From contig NZ_NESL01000002.1 of the NCBI RefSeq assembly GCF_003063435.1, positions 124,001-188,000 of the forward strand: DNA of 64,000 bases. Reading direction: 5' to 3'. A program made the position numbers and the translations under genes. The stretch's first letter is position 1, and each line of letters opens with the position of its first letter. This document shows, in pieces, positions 51,912 through 60,770 of the stretch. The notes under the pieces are model-generated. The model did no database searches, was not told the origin of the DNA, and saw only the letters and a program-made list of their open reading frames with translations. Source of the stretch: Limnohabitans sp. 2KL-1 (GTDB lineage Bacteria; Pseudomonadota; Gammaproteobacteria; Burkholderiales; Burkholderiaceae_C).

Positions 51912-54900
51912 TCACTGCTCCGTGATGACGGGCAGCTGGACCAGGCCGTCAATGCTCATGCAGACCTTGAAAGCCTGGCGGTAGGCCTGCTCGAACCAGA
52001 TAGGGTCGAAATCCCGGATTTGTTTGAGTGCCAAGCGACTGCGTGGGTCGGACCACCACTGCCGGCTGGTCGAGGTCGCCGCCCACAGCGCACATAGCAC
52101 CGGCAGGTTGGCGACCGAAAATTTGCGGTCTTGCGGTTGAGGCCAGAACAGCTTGCTGAAGTAAGGCAGGAGCCTCTGCTGATTCGTCGTAGAGCAGGTC
52201 TTTACAAAGGCTGGCCAGGCATGCTCGAGTACGAAATCCCTGCCAGGCCAGGCAGAGATTTCGCGATCCGCGTTGACCAGGAATAGCTGCGAATTAACCA
52301 GGGAATTTCCGCCATCCCACAGCTGTCGAATAAAAATGTTGGGGGCATCCCTGCTGCGAGACATGGCCAGCTCCGTCAACAGCGGCGACATCGAGTCCGT
52401 GGCGGCAAAAACGACTGTGTCGATCAAGGGTCCCAGACTCGGTATTTCGTTTCCAAGCAGTCTGAGACGACTCATCAAGGTGGTATTGAAAACCGTCTTG
52501 CACAGCTCAGGCGGTAACTGGTCAGCCCAGCGCAGCCACAATGCTCGACTGACTTCGCAGAGATCTTCCACTGTCGTCAGCTCCGGCATCCAGCCGGTTT
52601 CGCGGTGCAGCCGCCGCAGTGCTGCAGCCAGCTCGGCGTCGGACAGTTCGGAACGCAGCAGGAATGACAGCACCGCCTTGGGTTGTTTGGCGAGCATGCG
52701 CCAAACATCGAGTGCCGTCAGCGGCAGGTGGTGGAAGGTTTGCCAGATGCTATCGATCAAGGGCCAGGACTCGTGCCGATGGTCTTCGCTCATGGCCTTC
52801 AAGGCCGAATGTATGCTGCTCCGGCGCATCTCAGAATCCGCCTGGGACATCGCATCGGGCAGGTTCTTTACCTCAACGGCTTGCTCGCTGTCATCGGTGC
52901 TCTCTGTGTCGGGATTGCGGGCCTCGACCCAGATCAGCGGGCGGAACAGTACCGCCGAATCGGAGGCTGGGTAGACAAGCCAGGGCGCAAGCTCTCGCGT
53001 CATTCCTTCGGCCTCCCAAGATCCCGTGTGTACCCCTTCGGATCGCACCGGGTTCAATCCCAGAGGCGTTGTCTCGGGCTGGGTCAAGGGGCAGGCCAGT
53101 ATCCGTGTTTGCTCCAATTCCTCTACCGGTATAAGTCCCAATGCCTCTGCAGGAAACCGCAACTGCCCGTCTTCTGACCCGAGCGTCGTGCTGTAACGCC
53201 CGACCAGGATTTCACAGCTGCTCTGCCCGCCGGCCAGCAAGCTGATCCTGACCTTGGCGTCTAGGTCATCGAACAGGCCCAGCAGAGACTCGATTTGTTG
53301 CTGATAGTCGAGCAAGCGGATCTCGGCACGGCCTACGCCAGGCAGCATGGGCACGGGCAGGCGGCTCGATACTTGCTGTTTCCCGCTTCCAAGGGTCTGC
53401 TGTACTTCGTAACGGCTGGGCTGATCCGGATTGGTGTCGAAGATCTGCAGCCGCATGCCGATCAATTCGCGCAGGGTCACAGTTTCCTGTTCCTGCATCA
53501 CCGAACCATCGGCATGCAGGAAGCGTCCCCCGCTGACAGGGTAAGGCACGGTCAGCGTCAGCTCGTGATTCATACCCGGCCAGCGGACATGGACACGGAA
53601 CTCCACTGGTGGCGTACCCTGGGATGACAAATCAATTCGGACGTTGTCGGAGCCTTCCTGGCTCAGGGTTGCCGTCACGTTGACGGGGACTTCAGCGGCA
53701 AGCTCCACAGGCCCCCAGTGGCGAAACCGCACTTGCGCGACACCTAGGGCTTGCCCTGAGCAGTATTCGATCCGTGCCTCGGGCGGCAGCATGAAGATTC
53801 GCTGCCGCGCCACCATCTCGCCCTCGTCCATGATGTGCACCTCGACCGGCCCACGCGCCTCCCGAGGCTGAAGCGTTTCCTGGCTGCCGATGCGCCGCCA
53901 TTGCTGGTCTGATTGCGGGACGACCTTCAGCCCTTCCTCGCTCGCACGAAATAGGCGGGGCTGTTGAGTGTGACGAAAGACCGAACGCCCGCAGGCCTCA
54001 GTCAGGCGCATGCCCTTCCACTGATAGATTTGACCGGGTTGGCTAACCTGTCCAAGGCGGACCCGAAAGGCCAGTTCGGCCGATACGATCCGGGCATCGG
54101 ATTTCAGACTGTAGATCTTCCTGGTCGGCAAGCCCGGACCGTGCAATTCCCCGACCAAATTTGCCTCTTGCGCTCCCTCAATCACCCATCCCGGCGCCAG
54201 GGCCACCCAGGCATTGGCGTGCGGCAAGCGCGCACCGCCTACTGCTGCCAGCACCGGATGCCCGGTGTCGCTCTCGACAAAGATCCAAGGATCGTCTTCG
54301 GCGAGGGCACTGCCACCTTCGATGGTGCAGGGTTCTCCATGATCTCCTGTCTGGGAGCGCAGGTACAGCTGGATCTCGGTTATGGCGGACGGACCGCGCA
54401 GCACCCACTTGCGGACGTTGAGGACAGCCATCGGTTCCGACGCTCCCAACACCAATCTGCCATCGGTGCAGGGCTGTCGCATATCGGCCAAAAAGTCGAT
54501 TGTGAAGTGACGGGGAATCTCTTCATTGCGCAAACCGAACAGGCTGGCCAAACTTTCAACTGGAATCCGTCCCGGATAGCTCAGATGCGACTCGAGAGAG
54601 AAACAGCCAGCATCCAGACCTTTTACCAGTCTGCGCTCGGCCATGAACAGCCCATGGGTCGAACCTGTACCCTGGGCTGCTGCCTCGCGCACTAGCCCTG
54701 TAAGCAGGGTTTGCGCCGCTTCGCTCTCAAGCGATACCGGAAAACGGCGACGCCAGGTCGGCAGCGTGCTATCGAGAGATGCGACCGGGTCTGCAACACC
54801 CTCTAGCTGATACTCTTCCTTCAAATGGAGCGCTGCCTCGACAAATCGGGCCAGCAGATCGGAAATCTGAGATTGGCGATAGGCGTTGGGCAGAAGGTGC

Positions 54901-55451
54901 ATTCGCTCATGGATGGCATCCAGCACTTGGGTGCTTCCCCAGTGATATCGGTTCGCCAGCTTGAGGACCTGACTCATCAACAGGGCAACAGGACCCTCAC
55001 CGTGAGCAAGGAGGCGCATCGGGATACCCCCGTTGACCACGATGGCACCGATGTAGGCCCTGCCTTTGTCCAGAGGGCGCAGATGCCAGAAAGACAGCCC
55101 CCTGGCCACGAACTCCGACCGAAGCTGAGGGGGGAAACGATCAGTCTCAGCGCCCAGGCTTTCCAGGAGTGGTGCCCAGCTCCAGGGACCGCCGCCGTAC
55201 TCATGCTTCCACCATTCCGAGGCGTAAAGCACGAAAGCCGCAGGGGGTGCTGTCCATCGCCTAGGCCCCAGACTCAGTGAGGCAAGTAGCTCGACACCCC
55301 CAGCAGAGGCAATCGTTTCAGAGAGTTTGCATCGAAGTGCTTCGTACTCCTGCTGACTCAGGTCATAAGAAAACAACAACCTGCCGTCAGGATTCAGACC
55401 ACGATCCTTCAGGAATGAAAGCAACCAATTTGAGAGGGAATCAAGTTTCAT
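51912..55451 (-). CDS. druH: DruH-like protein (STY4851/ECs_5259-type)
   Basis: 1,179-residue protein with no domain that I can name from motifs. Its size, position directly before a druE-type helicase and overall character match DruH of Druantia type III, a family also annotated as STY4851/ECs_5259. Predicted features: an N-terminal mixed alpha/beta part with aromatic-rich stretches (ASEWWKHEYGGGPWSW), a beta-rich central region (about 400-800) and a helical C-terminal third. The ATG at 55451 overlaps the stop of a 15-codon leader ORF (ATGA) and has no Shine-Dalgarno sequence of its own, so coupling is likely. Identification as DruH needs a profile search. Confidence 0.72.
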   Translation of the reverse strand: MKLDSLSNWLLSFLKDRGLNPDGRLLFSYDLSQQEYEALRCKLSETIASAGGVELLASLSLGPRRWTAPPAAFVLYASEWWKHEYGGGPWSWAPLLESLGAETDRFPPQLRSEFVARGLSFWHLRPLDKGRAYIGAIVVNGGIPMRLLAHGEGPVALLMSQVLKLANRYHWGSTQVLDAIHERMHLLPNAYRQSQISDLLARFVEAALHLKEEYQLEGVADPVASLDSTLPTWRRRFPVSLESEAAQTLLTGLVREAAAQGTGSTHGLFMAERRLVKGLDAGCFSLESHLSYPGRIPVESLASLFGLRNEEIPRHFTIDFLADMRQPCTDGRLVLGASEPMAVLNVRKWVLRGPSAITEIQLYLRSQTGDHGEPCTIEGGSALAEDDPWIFVESDTGHPVLAAVGGARLPHANAWVALAPGWVIEGAQEANLVGELHGPGLPTRKIYSLKSDARIVSAELAFRVRLGQVSQPGQIYQWKGMRLTEACGRSVFRHTQQPRLFRASEEGLKVVPQSDQQWRRIGSQETLQPREARGPVEVHIMDEGEMVARQRIFMLPPEARIEYCSGQALGVAQVRFRHWGPVELAAEVPVNVTATLSQEGSDNVRIDLSSQGTPPVEFRVHVRWPGMNHELTLTVPYPVSGGRFLHADGSVMQEQETVTLRELIGMRLQIFDTNPDQPSRYEVQQTLGSGKQQVSSRLPVPMLPGVGRAEIRLLDYQQQIESLLGLFDDLDAKVRISLLAGGQSSCEILVGRYSTTLGSEDGQLRFPAEALGLIPVEELEQTRILACPLTQPETTPLGLNPVRSEGVHTGSWEAEGMTRELAPWLVYPASDSAVLFRPLIWVEARNPDTESTDDSEQAVEVKNLPDAMSQADSEMRRSSIHSALKAMSEDHRHESWPLIDSIWQTFHHLPLTALDVWRMLAKQPKAVLSFLLRSELSDAELAAALRRLHRETGWMPELTTVEDLCEVSRALWLRWADQLPPELCKTVFNTTLMSRLRLLGNEIPSLGPLIDTVVFAATDSMSPLLTELAMSRSRDAPNIFIRQLWDGGNSLVNSQLFLVNADREISAWPGRDFVLEHAWPAFVKTCSTTNQQRLLPYFSKLFWPQPQDRKFSVANLPVLCALWAATSTSRQWWSDPRSRLALKQIRDFDPIWFEQAYRQAFKVCMSIDGLVQLPVITEQ

Positions 55452-55495
55452 CTGATTTTTAAAGCTTTGAAATCAATGGTTGTGGTGCTGCTCAT
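55448..55495 (-). CDS. 15-codon leader ORF coupled to druH
   Basis: Minus strand ATG at 55495 with AAGGAT 6 bases upstream encodes MSSTTTIDFKALKIR and stops at a TGA that overlaps the druH ATG. The first residues are close to those of the neighbouring WGR-LRV protein (MSSTSTRTFGFKDD), suggesting either the remnant of a WGR gene start or a reused translation signal. No function for the peptide itself is proposed. Confidence 0.5.
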   Translation of the reverse strand: MSSTTTIDFKALKIR

Positions 55496-55616
55496 GCTTA
55501 ATCCTTGTGCAAGGAGTTTTGTCGGGTGGGGTCAGTTCGACAACTGAGCTTCAGCTAGCCCGGGAGTTCTTCTTTCGTGAAAGGCAGGTCGCGTCGTTTG
55601 TCAGCATGGGGCAAGT

Positions 55617-58600
55617 TCATACTGACGATTCCATAAGCCGCAACTTCTCCGCTGCCAATGCCTTGACATTGACATCCGTGTCTTCTAGCAACATCTTCAG
55701 CACGCTGGGTTGAATTCCAGGGTTCAAAGCTGCTGCTACTCGGCTCAAGACATGAGATGACTTGGCAGCTGAGGCAATCGCCTTTTTGTCATCCGCATGC
55801 GGCATCAGGTCGAGTCTTTGCAAGGCAGCTCGAATTTCTTCCTCCCCGAGGGACTCTGCTGAGAACGGAAGGGGCTTACTGAAAAGCGTTTCCTGAACTT
55901 CATGCCATAGAGCATCACGGATCGCTTGAGCTTCATTTTTCGGAAAATTCGCATTGGATGACACCGCCCAGCGAATGATCCAGACCCCGCTCAAAGCCAT
56001 TGATCGCAATCGATCTAGCGGCGTCTTGGGATGCATGGCCAACTCCATCGTTTGAATCAAAAAAGTTTTAACTTGGTCAGCAATTGATTCCCCAGCCAAC
56101 TTCTTCTCATACCAAGTCTTTGCTGTGTATTTATTTATGCCGCCGTTTTTGTCGCAAATATCGAGAAGGTCGTGAGGTGCAAAATAATTACCCCGGATTT
56201 CATAAAATTTAGTATTTTTGCGCTTTATTAACACCTCGCGCATTAGTGTCTCCGAGATGATTGGATTTTGGAGTGCGTTCGAGACGATGCGCTCTTCTGA
56301 GTCATGAGCTAATTCCTCAAGGAGTTCAGGAGGAATATCGGGATGCACGGCAATCCTTCTCCTGCACTCTGGAAATTGGGACAAGGCCATGAAAACAGTA
56401 TGTGGAATTGATGGCCGATCTAAAATAATATCCAACGAAAATTGGTTAAATCCGGTGAAATGTGTACCCAAATCCTTAGCCACTAAATTCAATACTTTTT
56501 CGTCAAAAATTTCTTTTATGCAGCTTGAAGGAAGATTACTTCCTCCTGCTTCAAAAAATCTTGTATAAAAATCTTCAGAAAAGCCACCCATTTGAAATGC
56601 TGCGTATCGAACATCATTATCCTGATCCATGGCCAATTTTTCACGGAGGACGATATCAATATCTTTTCGCTCAGCTATTGCAAGCCGTACTGAAACTTCT
56701 GTGTCGTCAGCAAGTAAAGCCAGCACATTTTTGGGGCTATCTTGCCTCTTAGCAATTGCTACTCGGACCGTGGCTTCTGGATCTTTCTCAAAGCCCAACA
56801 GTAAATCTGATGGCGTCTGCTGGGCCCATGCAATAGCCCCTCTTAAATTAGCTGACTTAGAAATGAGAAGTTGTTGTAAAACAGCTTTATTTGTAACAGG
56901 ATTTTCAATGATTTCACGATGAACATTAAATGGCCAATCAGATTTACGCTCCAATTTGGCCAGCTTAATCAAAACAGATACGGGCGTATTTGGATTGCGG
57001 GCTAATTCTTGCGCCATCGGCCATAGATTTTTCTCCTTTGAAATGACCTCAATCAACTCTGCTGGGCAATTTTTAAGGCGGCAGACTTCCCGTTTGAATT
57101 CCGCATCTTGAGAAATTAATTGTTTCAATAAAATTTGAATTTTGGCTGATCTTTCAGCCGAATCACATGTTTGTGTACTGGCAAAATAAGAAATTTCTGC
57201 CAACAATCGAACTTGCTTATTTTTATCCTGAATAAGTTGCTCGAGAACACTCAACGGGACGTGGGGATGAGTTGCAGCACGTTTTCGTGCGTCGGTCTTC
57301 AGATCTAGTGCCCACTGAGTAATTTCCGTCATCTCATCTTTGTTGCAGATTTCGGCAAGGATTTCCTGTGCGGCTTGCGGTAAAGACGAAATTTTCAAAA
57401 ACCGCTGAGCTGACGATTTACCTTCAACAGCGTGCGCCAATTGAATCAGCCCCTCAGAGGGCATATCAGGGTGATGCATCAACTGATCTAGAAAGCCACT
57501 CCATTTGGCATCTGAAGGCTTGGTCTGACCCGCTGCAATCCGGAGCTTTTCAGGCAACTCAGGATCAAGATCTGTCCGCACGCGTGACAGCCAGTTTCTT
57601 TGTGCAACAGAATTTTTTTGCGTATCAAACAACGCCTCCAACAACTTGAGAGGTGTCCCTTTAAACCCAGAAATCCAGTCTCGAACAATGGATATTTTCG
57701 AATCAATCAGTCGTTCAAAACCAAACGACACATCCGCAAAAAACTCTTCTAAATAAGGCTCTTTCAAGACCTTGTAGCCTTGTTCCACACGTAAATAGCC
57801 CAGACGCTCTTTAAGATCAAGATGCGACCACCAAGACGTTCCATACCACTCCCATGGCCTGACCCCTTTTGCTTTGATTTCCTGCTGCAACAACTGAACA
57901 ATAGAGCCCCAATCCACCGCAGTAGACGTTTCAGCCAGCAACTCCGCTTGACGATCTTTGATTTGTGCCTTTGCTTTTTCAGTTATTTCTGCTTGAGCCG
58001 ATACAAGCCTGTGAGGATCTTTCTTCAACTTTACGATCAGATTTGTTGGAAGTGAGGTGTTCCTTGCAATCGCAAGCCTCTCAGCCCAATCCACAGAGTT
58101 TGATCGCTTAATCAGCACGTCGGGTGGTGTTCGCGGATTGGCTAAACCCAGCAATCTGGCAGACCTCAGTGCACTCGATGCAAACTTCGCTTCCATACCC
58201 TCTGGAATTAAGAGCAACGCACTTTGGTCTACGCCAGCCCGAGGTTCACACAGAAATTCAAAGGCATCCTGTCTCCAATCTTTAGATTCGGGCCACTGAG
58301 TTATCCATGATTTTTCAGCAGCCAACTCTAGTACAGTTAGCGGGATACGAATTGACCAAATGAACTGAGCGATAAAAACGGGCCATTTTGGATGCAATTC
58401 TTCAAAACGTCTTCTATAAACCAATTCGGCGACATCGGATGGCAAACAAGGGTTTTTTAATAATGCTCTGTCAAGTGAGTCATTACCTTCCATAATGTAT
58501 AGATTGATCCACTCAGTTGGTGTGCTTGGGTTTGCTGCAAGCAGCAGCTTCGTTGCCGCCTTTGCAACCTTGGCGATCTTGCTTAATTCCTCTGATGATG

Positions 58601-60050
58601 CCCTGGGATCGGCGCCTTGCTGGGAAAGTTCTTCCAATCGTTTGAGAGCAGATTTCCGGATTGCAGCATTTTTTTCTTGAGCCAATACTTCAAGAATTTC
58701 ACGGGGCAAACGCCAGGCTGCTATCACTGCTTCGCGAACCATGGGCGATGAATCTGAGGCTAACGCAACCGCTTGCTCAGTGCTAAGGTTGACATTGCCT
58801 GCGGCAGCAGCACGTACAGCGGCTTGCTTGTCCTTGACAAGTGTTTTGAATAACTCATCAGGGCAATATGGATTGGAGGCTACCTCTGCTCGAACATAGA
58901 GACTGGTGTCAGAGGCCAAAGCCTCTAAAAGCTGCGGCGCATTCTCCAAATAACTTGCCACAAGTGCTCGAACATTCGAACTTGAATGTTTGGCCAGTTC
59001 ATCTTCATGGCCACGGATCGCACTCGCCACAACCATTGATAAGTGCACGTCAGACACCATTACACGGCAATCCAAGCTCAGCCATGCCCAGTGTGCTGAG
59101 GTGATCATGTCCCGTTTCCAGGCAGACAAAACCTCGTCAGGCTTTACCTCTGACAATGCCTTTTTCACCTCAGCAATGTAGGCTTGCTCCAAATCCAGAG
59201 TATCAGACTGCGTCCCTCCTTTAGCCTCAGCACGCCCTCTGGATGCGTCCCCCACTGAGCCCTTTCTTTGTGCCAATGTCTTGATAATTTCTGAGGGAGT
59301 GCTTGGGTTCATCGCCAATGCAAGCTGCTCATCTTCGTTACCACGCTTAAGGGCCCACTGCATAAAGCACACCGGACATTCAGGACGCTTGAGAATGTTT
59401 TTCAGCACGCCCCCACCGATCTTGAAAAGCAGCTCAGGGTCTTCCAGCAATAACCAATCAAACGCAGGGTTCTTGAAAAAGTCCCCGGGGAACTGTGGTG
59501 CCAAAGCAAGCAGGGCTTCTTTAGGGGTGTTTGGATGAAGAACCACCAACTGCCGAATGGCCTTCTCTCTGCTGTGCGACAACTTTTCTAGCAACTCCTC
59601 GCTGGCTTTCGGATGTTTCGCCAACAGACGGTTAGTGGCTTCGTCTTTGTCCAGCAACTCCATTAAACTTTCTGGTGTGGCCTCGGGATCTTGTGCCGGA
59701 TTTTTTGGCTTGGTCGGCTTAGTATTGGCTAATTTGGGGGCTTTGGTTTTGGCGAGTGGTTTGGCTACGCCCTCTACCGCCCGACCTTCGCCATATGGCG
59801 CGCTCTTCTCGGCACCAGCTGAAGGGGCGCTTCCTACTTCCAAGTAGCCTTTGCCAGTTTTCTCAGTAATGACTTTGGCAACATGTCTGCTAGCAGCAGA
59901 TGCGTCATTAAACACCTTCTCCTGGATTTGTCCATTGGTCCCGGCCTTACCGTACCGAACGGTTACCGTGCTGCCAACCTGAGTGATTTCCCAGAACTTT
60001 GACGACTTGTCGTCTTTGAATCCGAAGGTTCTTGTGCTTGTACTGCTCAT
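55617..60050 (-). CDS. Large WGR-LRV repeat protein (second)
   Basis: 1,477 residues. The WGR domain is at 5-78 (FGFKDDKSSKFWEITQVG, VTVRYGKAGTNGQIQEK). After a Lys/Pro/Ala-rich linker the family block follows (LMELLDKDEATNRLLAKHPK, FDWLLLEDPELLFKIGGGVL, RPECPVCFMQWALKRG). The rest is a long LRV/HEAT-like solenoid, more diverged than in the neighbour at 41431-45537, with units such as LAIARNTSLPTNLIVKLKKD and LARNPNTPVSVLIKLAKLE. The DNA is visibly poorer in GC than druH-druE. The ATG has GGAGTGATC upstream. It lies 165 bases before druH in the same direction. Confidence 0.86.
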   Translation of the reverse strand: MSSTSTRTFGFKDDKSSKFWEITQVGSTVTVRYGKAGTNGQIQEKVFNDASAASRHVAKVITEKTGKGYLEVGSAPSAGAEKSAPYGEGRAVEGVAKPLAKTKAPKLANTKPTKPKNPAQDPEATPESLMELLDKDEATNRLLAKHPKASEELLEKLSHSREKAIRQLVVLHPNTPKEALLALAPQFPGDFFKNPAFDWLLLEDPELLFKIGGGVLKNILKRPECPVCFMQWALKRGNEDEQLALAMNPSTPSEIIKTLAQRKGSVGDASRGRAEAKGGTQSDTLDLEQAYIAEVKKALSEVKPDEVLSAWKRDMITSAHWAWLSLDCRVMVSDVHLSMVVASAIRGHEDELAKHSSSNVRALVASYLENAPQLLEALASDTSLYVRAEVASNPYCPDELFKTLVKDKQAAVRAAAAGNVNLSTEQAVALASDSSPMVREAVIAAWRLPREILEVLAQEKNAAIRKSALKRLEELSQQGADPRASSEELSKIAKVAKAATKLLLAANPSTPTEWINLYIMEGNDSLDRALLKNPCLPSDVAELVYRRRFEELHPKWPVFIAQFIWSIRIPLTVLELAAEKSWITQWPESKDWRQDAFEFLCEPRAGVDQSALLLIPEGMEAKFASSALRSARLLGLANPRTPPDVLIKRSNSVDWAERLAIARNTSLPTNLIVKLKKDPHRLVSAQAEITEKAKAQIKDRQAELLAETSTAVDWGSIVQLLQQEIKAKGVRPWEWYGTSWWSHLDLKERLGYLRVEQGYKVLKEPYLEEFFADVSFGFERLIDSKISIVRDWISGFKGTPLKLLEALFDTQKNSVAQRNWLSRVRTDLDPELPEKLRIAAGQTKPSDAKWSGFLDQLMHHPDMPSEGLIQLAHAVEGKSSAQRFLKISSLPQAAQEILAEICNKDEMTEITQWALDLKTDARKRAATHPHVPLSVLEQLIQDKNKQVRLLAEISYFASTQTCDSAERSAKIQILLKQLISQDAEFKREVCRLKNCPAELIEVISKEKNLWPMAQELARNPNTPVSVLIKLAKLERKSDWPFNVHREIIENPVTNKAVLQQLLISKSANLRGAIAWAQQTPSDLLLGFEKDPEATVRVAIAKRQDSPKNVLALLADDTEVSVRLAIAERKDIDIVLREKLAMDQDNDVRYAAFQMGGFSEDFYTRFFEAGGSNLPSSCIKEIFDEKVLNLVAKDLGTHFTGFNQFSLDIILDRPSIPHTVFMALSQFPECRRRIAVHPDIPPELLEELAHDSEERIVSNALQNPIISETLMREVLIKRKNTKFYEIRGNYFAPHDLLDICDKNGGINKYTAKTWYEKKLAGESIADQVKTFLIQTMELAMHPKTPLDRLRSMALSGVWIIRWAVSSNANFPKNEAQAIRDALWHEVQETLFSKPLPFSAESLGEEEIRAALQRLDLMPHADDKKAIASAAKSSHVLSRVAAALNPGIQPSVLKMLLEDTDVNVKALAAEKLRLMESSV

Positions 60051-60227
60051 GATCACTCCGGACTTATTTCGATTTGGTTGGTTGTTATAGTTCAACAGGG
60101 CAAGGTCAGCAGGTCTGCTAGGGCATCTTCCGTGATTAGACGGGCACTCCATTTCCGGGCTGTCACAGCCTTACTGCTGGAGAAACCGGCATCCGCCTGA
60201 CCCAAATAGTGTTTTTTTGGTGCATCA

Positions 60228-60770
60228 CTATTCAAAATCTCCAGAAATCAGACGCCCTGCGGCAATCTCTGCCGGTTTCACATTGGGTCCATTAGCAATC
60301 AGTTGCAAATTTTCTTTGCGTATTCGAGTACGACTAACAACTGCAAGCTGGTGCGATTTGTCGCCACACTTGGCAGCCCAATTCTGAAATGAATCTGGAC
60401 AGTCATCGCGTTTCAGGATGTTCTTTAGAACCCCAACTGGCAGAGAAAACAACAAGTTTGGATCTTCCATCAAGAGAAAATCAAACGCCGGATTGAGGAA
60501 GAACTCACCTGCAAATGTGGGCGCCAAGTTCAACAACACTTCTTTTGAAGTTTGCGGATTCCGGGCCACATTGCGTCGGGTAGGTTTATCTGGCGACTGC
60601 GCCAGTTTTGCAAGCAACGCCGCACTGGCGTTGGGGTGAAGAGCAATAATGCGATTGATCTTGAATGACCGAAATGCAAAGCTTTCCAATGTGGATAGAT
60701 CAAGCTCCACGTCCTCAAGCGCCTTCGCTATTTCGGTCTCATCTGCAACGAACGGTTGTAGATCGCTCAT
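60228..60770 (-). CDS. Small LRV-repeat protein without WGR domain
   Basis: 180 residues. It corresponds to the shared block of the WGR-LRV proteins only: HPNASAALLAKLAQSPDKPT, ARNPQTSKEVLLNLAPTFAG, FDFLLMEDPNLLFSLPVGVL and LKRDDCPDSFQNWAAKCG. The WGR domain and long solenoid are missing. It overlaps the end of the ankyrin-DUF4132 gene by four bases, so it is probably co-translated and may be an adaptor for that protein. A 177-base gap follows to the next WGR-LRV start. Confidence 0.82.
   Translation of the reverse strand: MSDLQPFVADETEIAKALEDVELDLSTLESFAFRSFKINRIIALHPNASAALLAKLAQSPDKPTRRNVARNPQTSKEVLLNLAPTFAGEFFLNPAFDFLLMEDPNLLFSLPVGVLKNILKRDDCPDSFQNWAAKCGDKSHQLAVVSRTRIRKENLQLIANGPNVKPAEIAAGRLISGDFE

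Noticed and set aside
45542-55451. DISARM or another DUF1998-helicase defence system
   Set aside because: DISARM would need a DNA methylase and a PLD or SNF2 partner nearby. None is present, and the 2,114-residue helicase with one 1,179-residue partner fits Druantia III.
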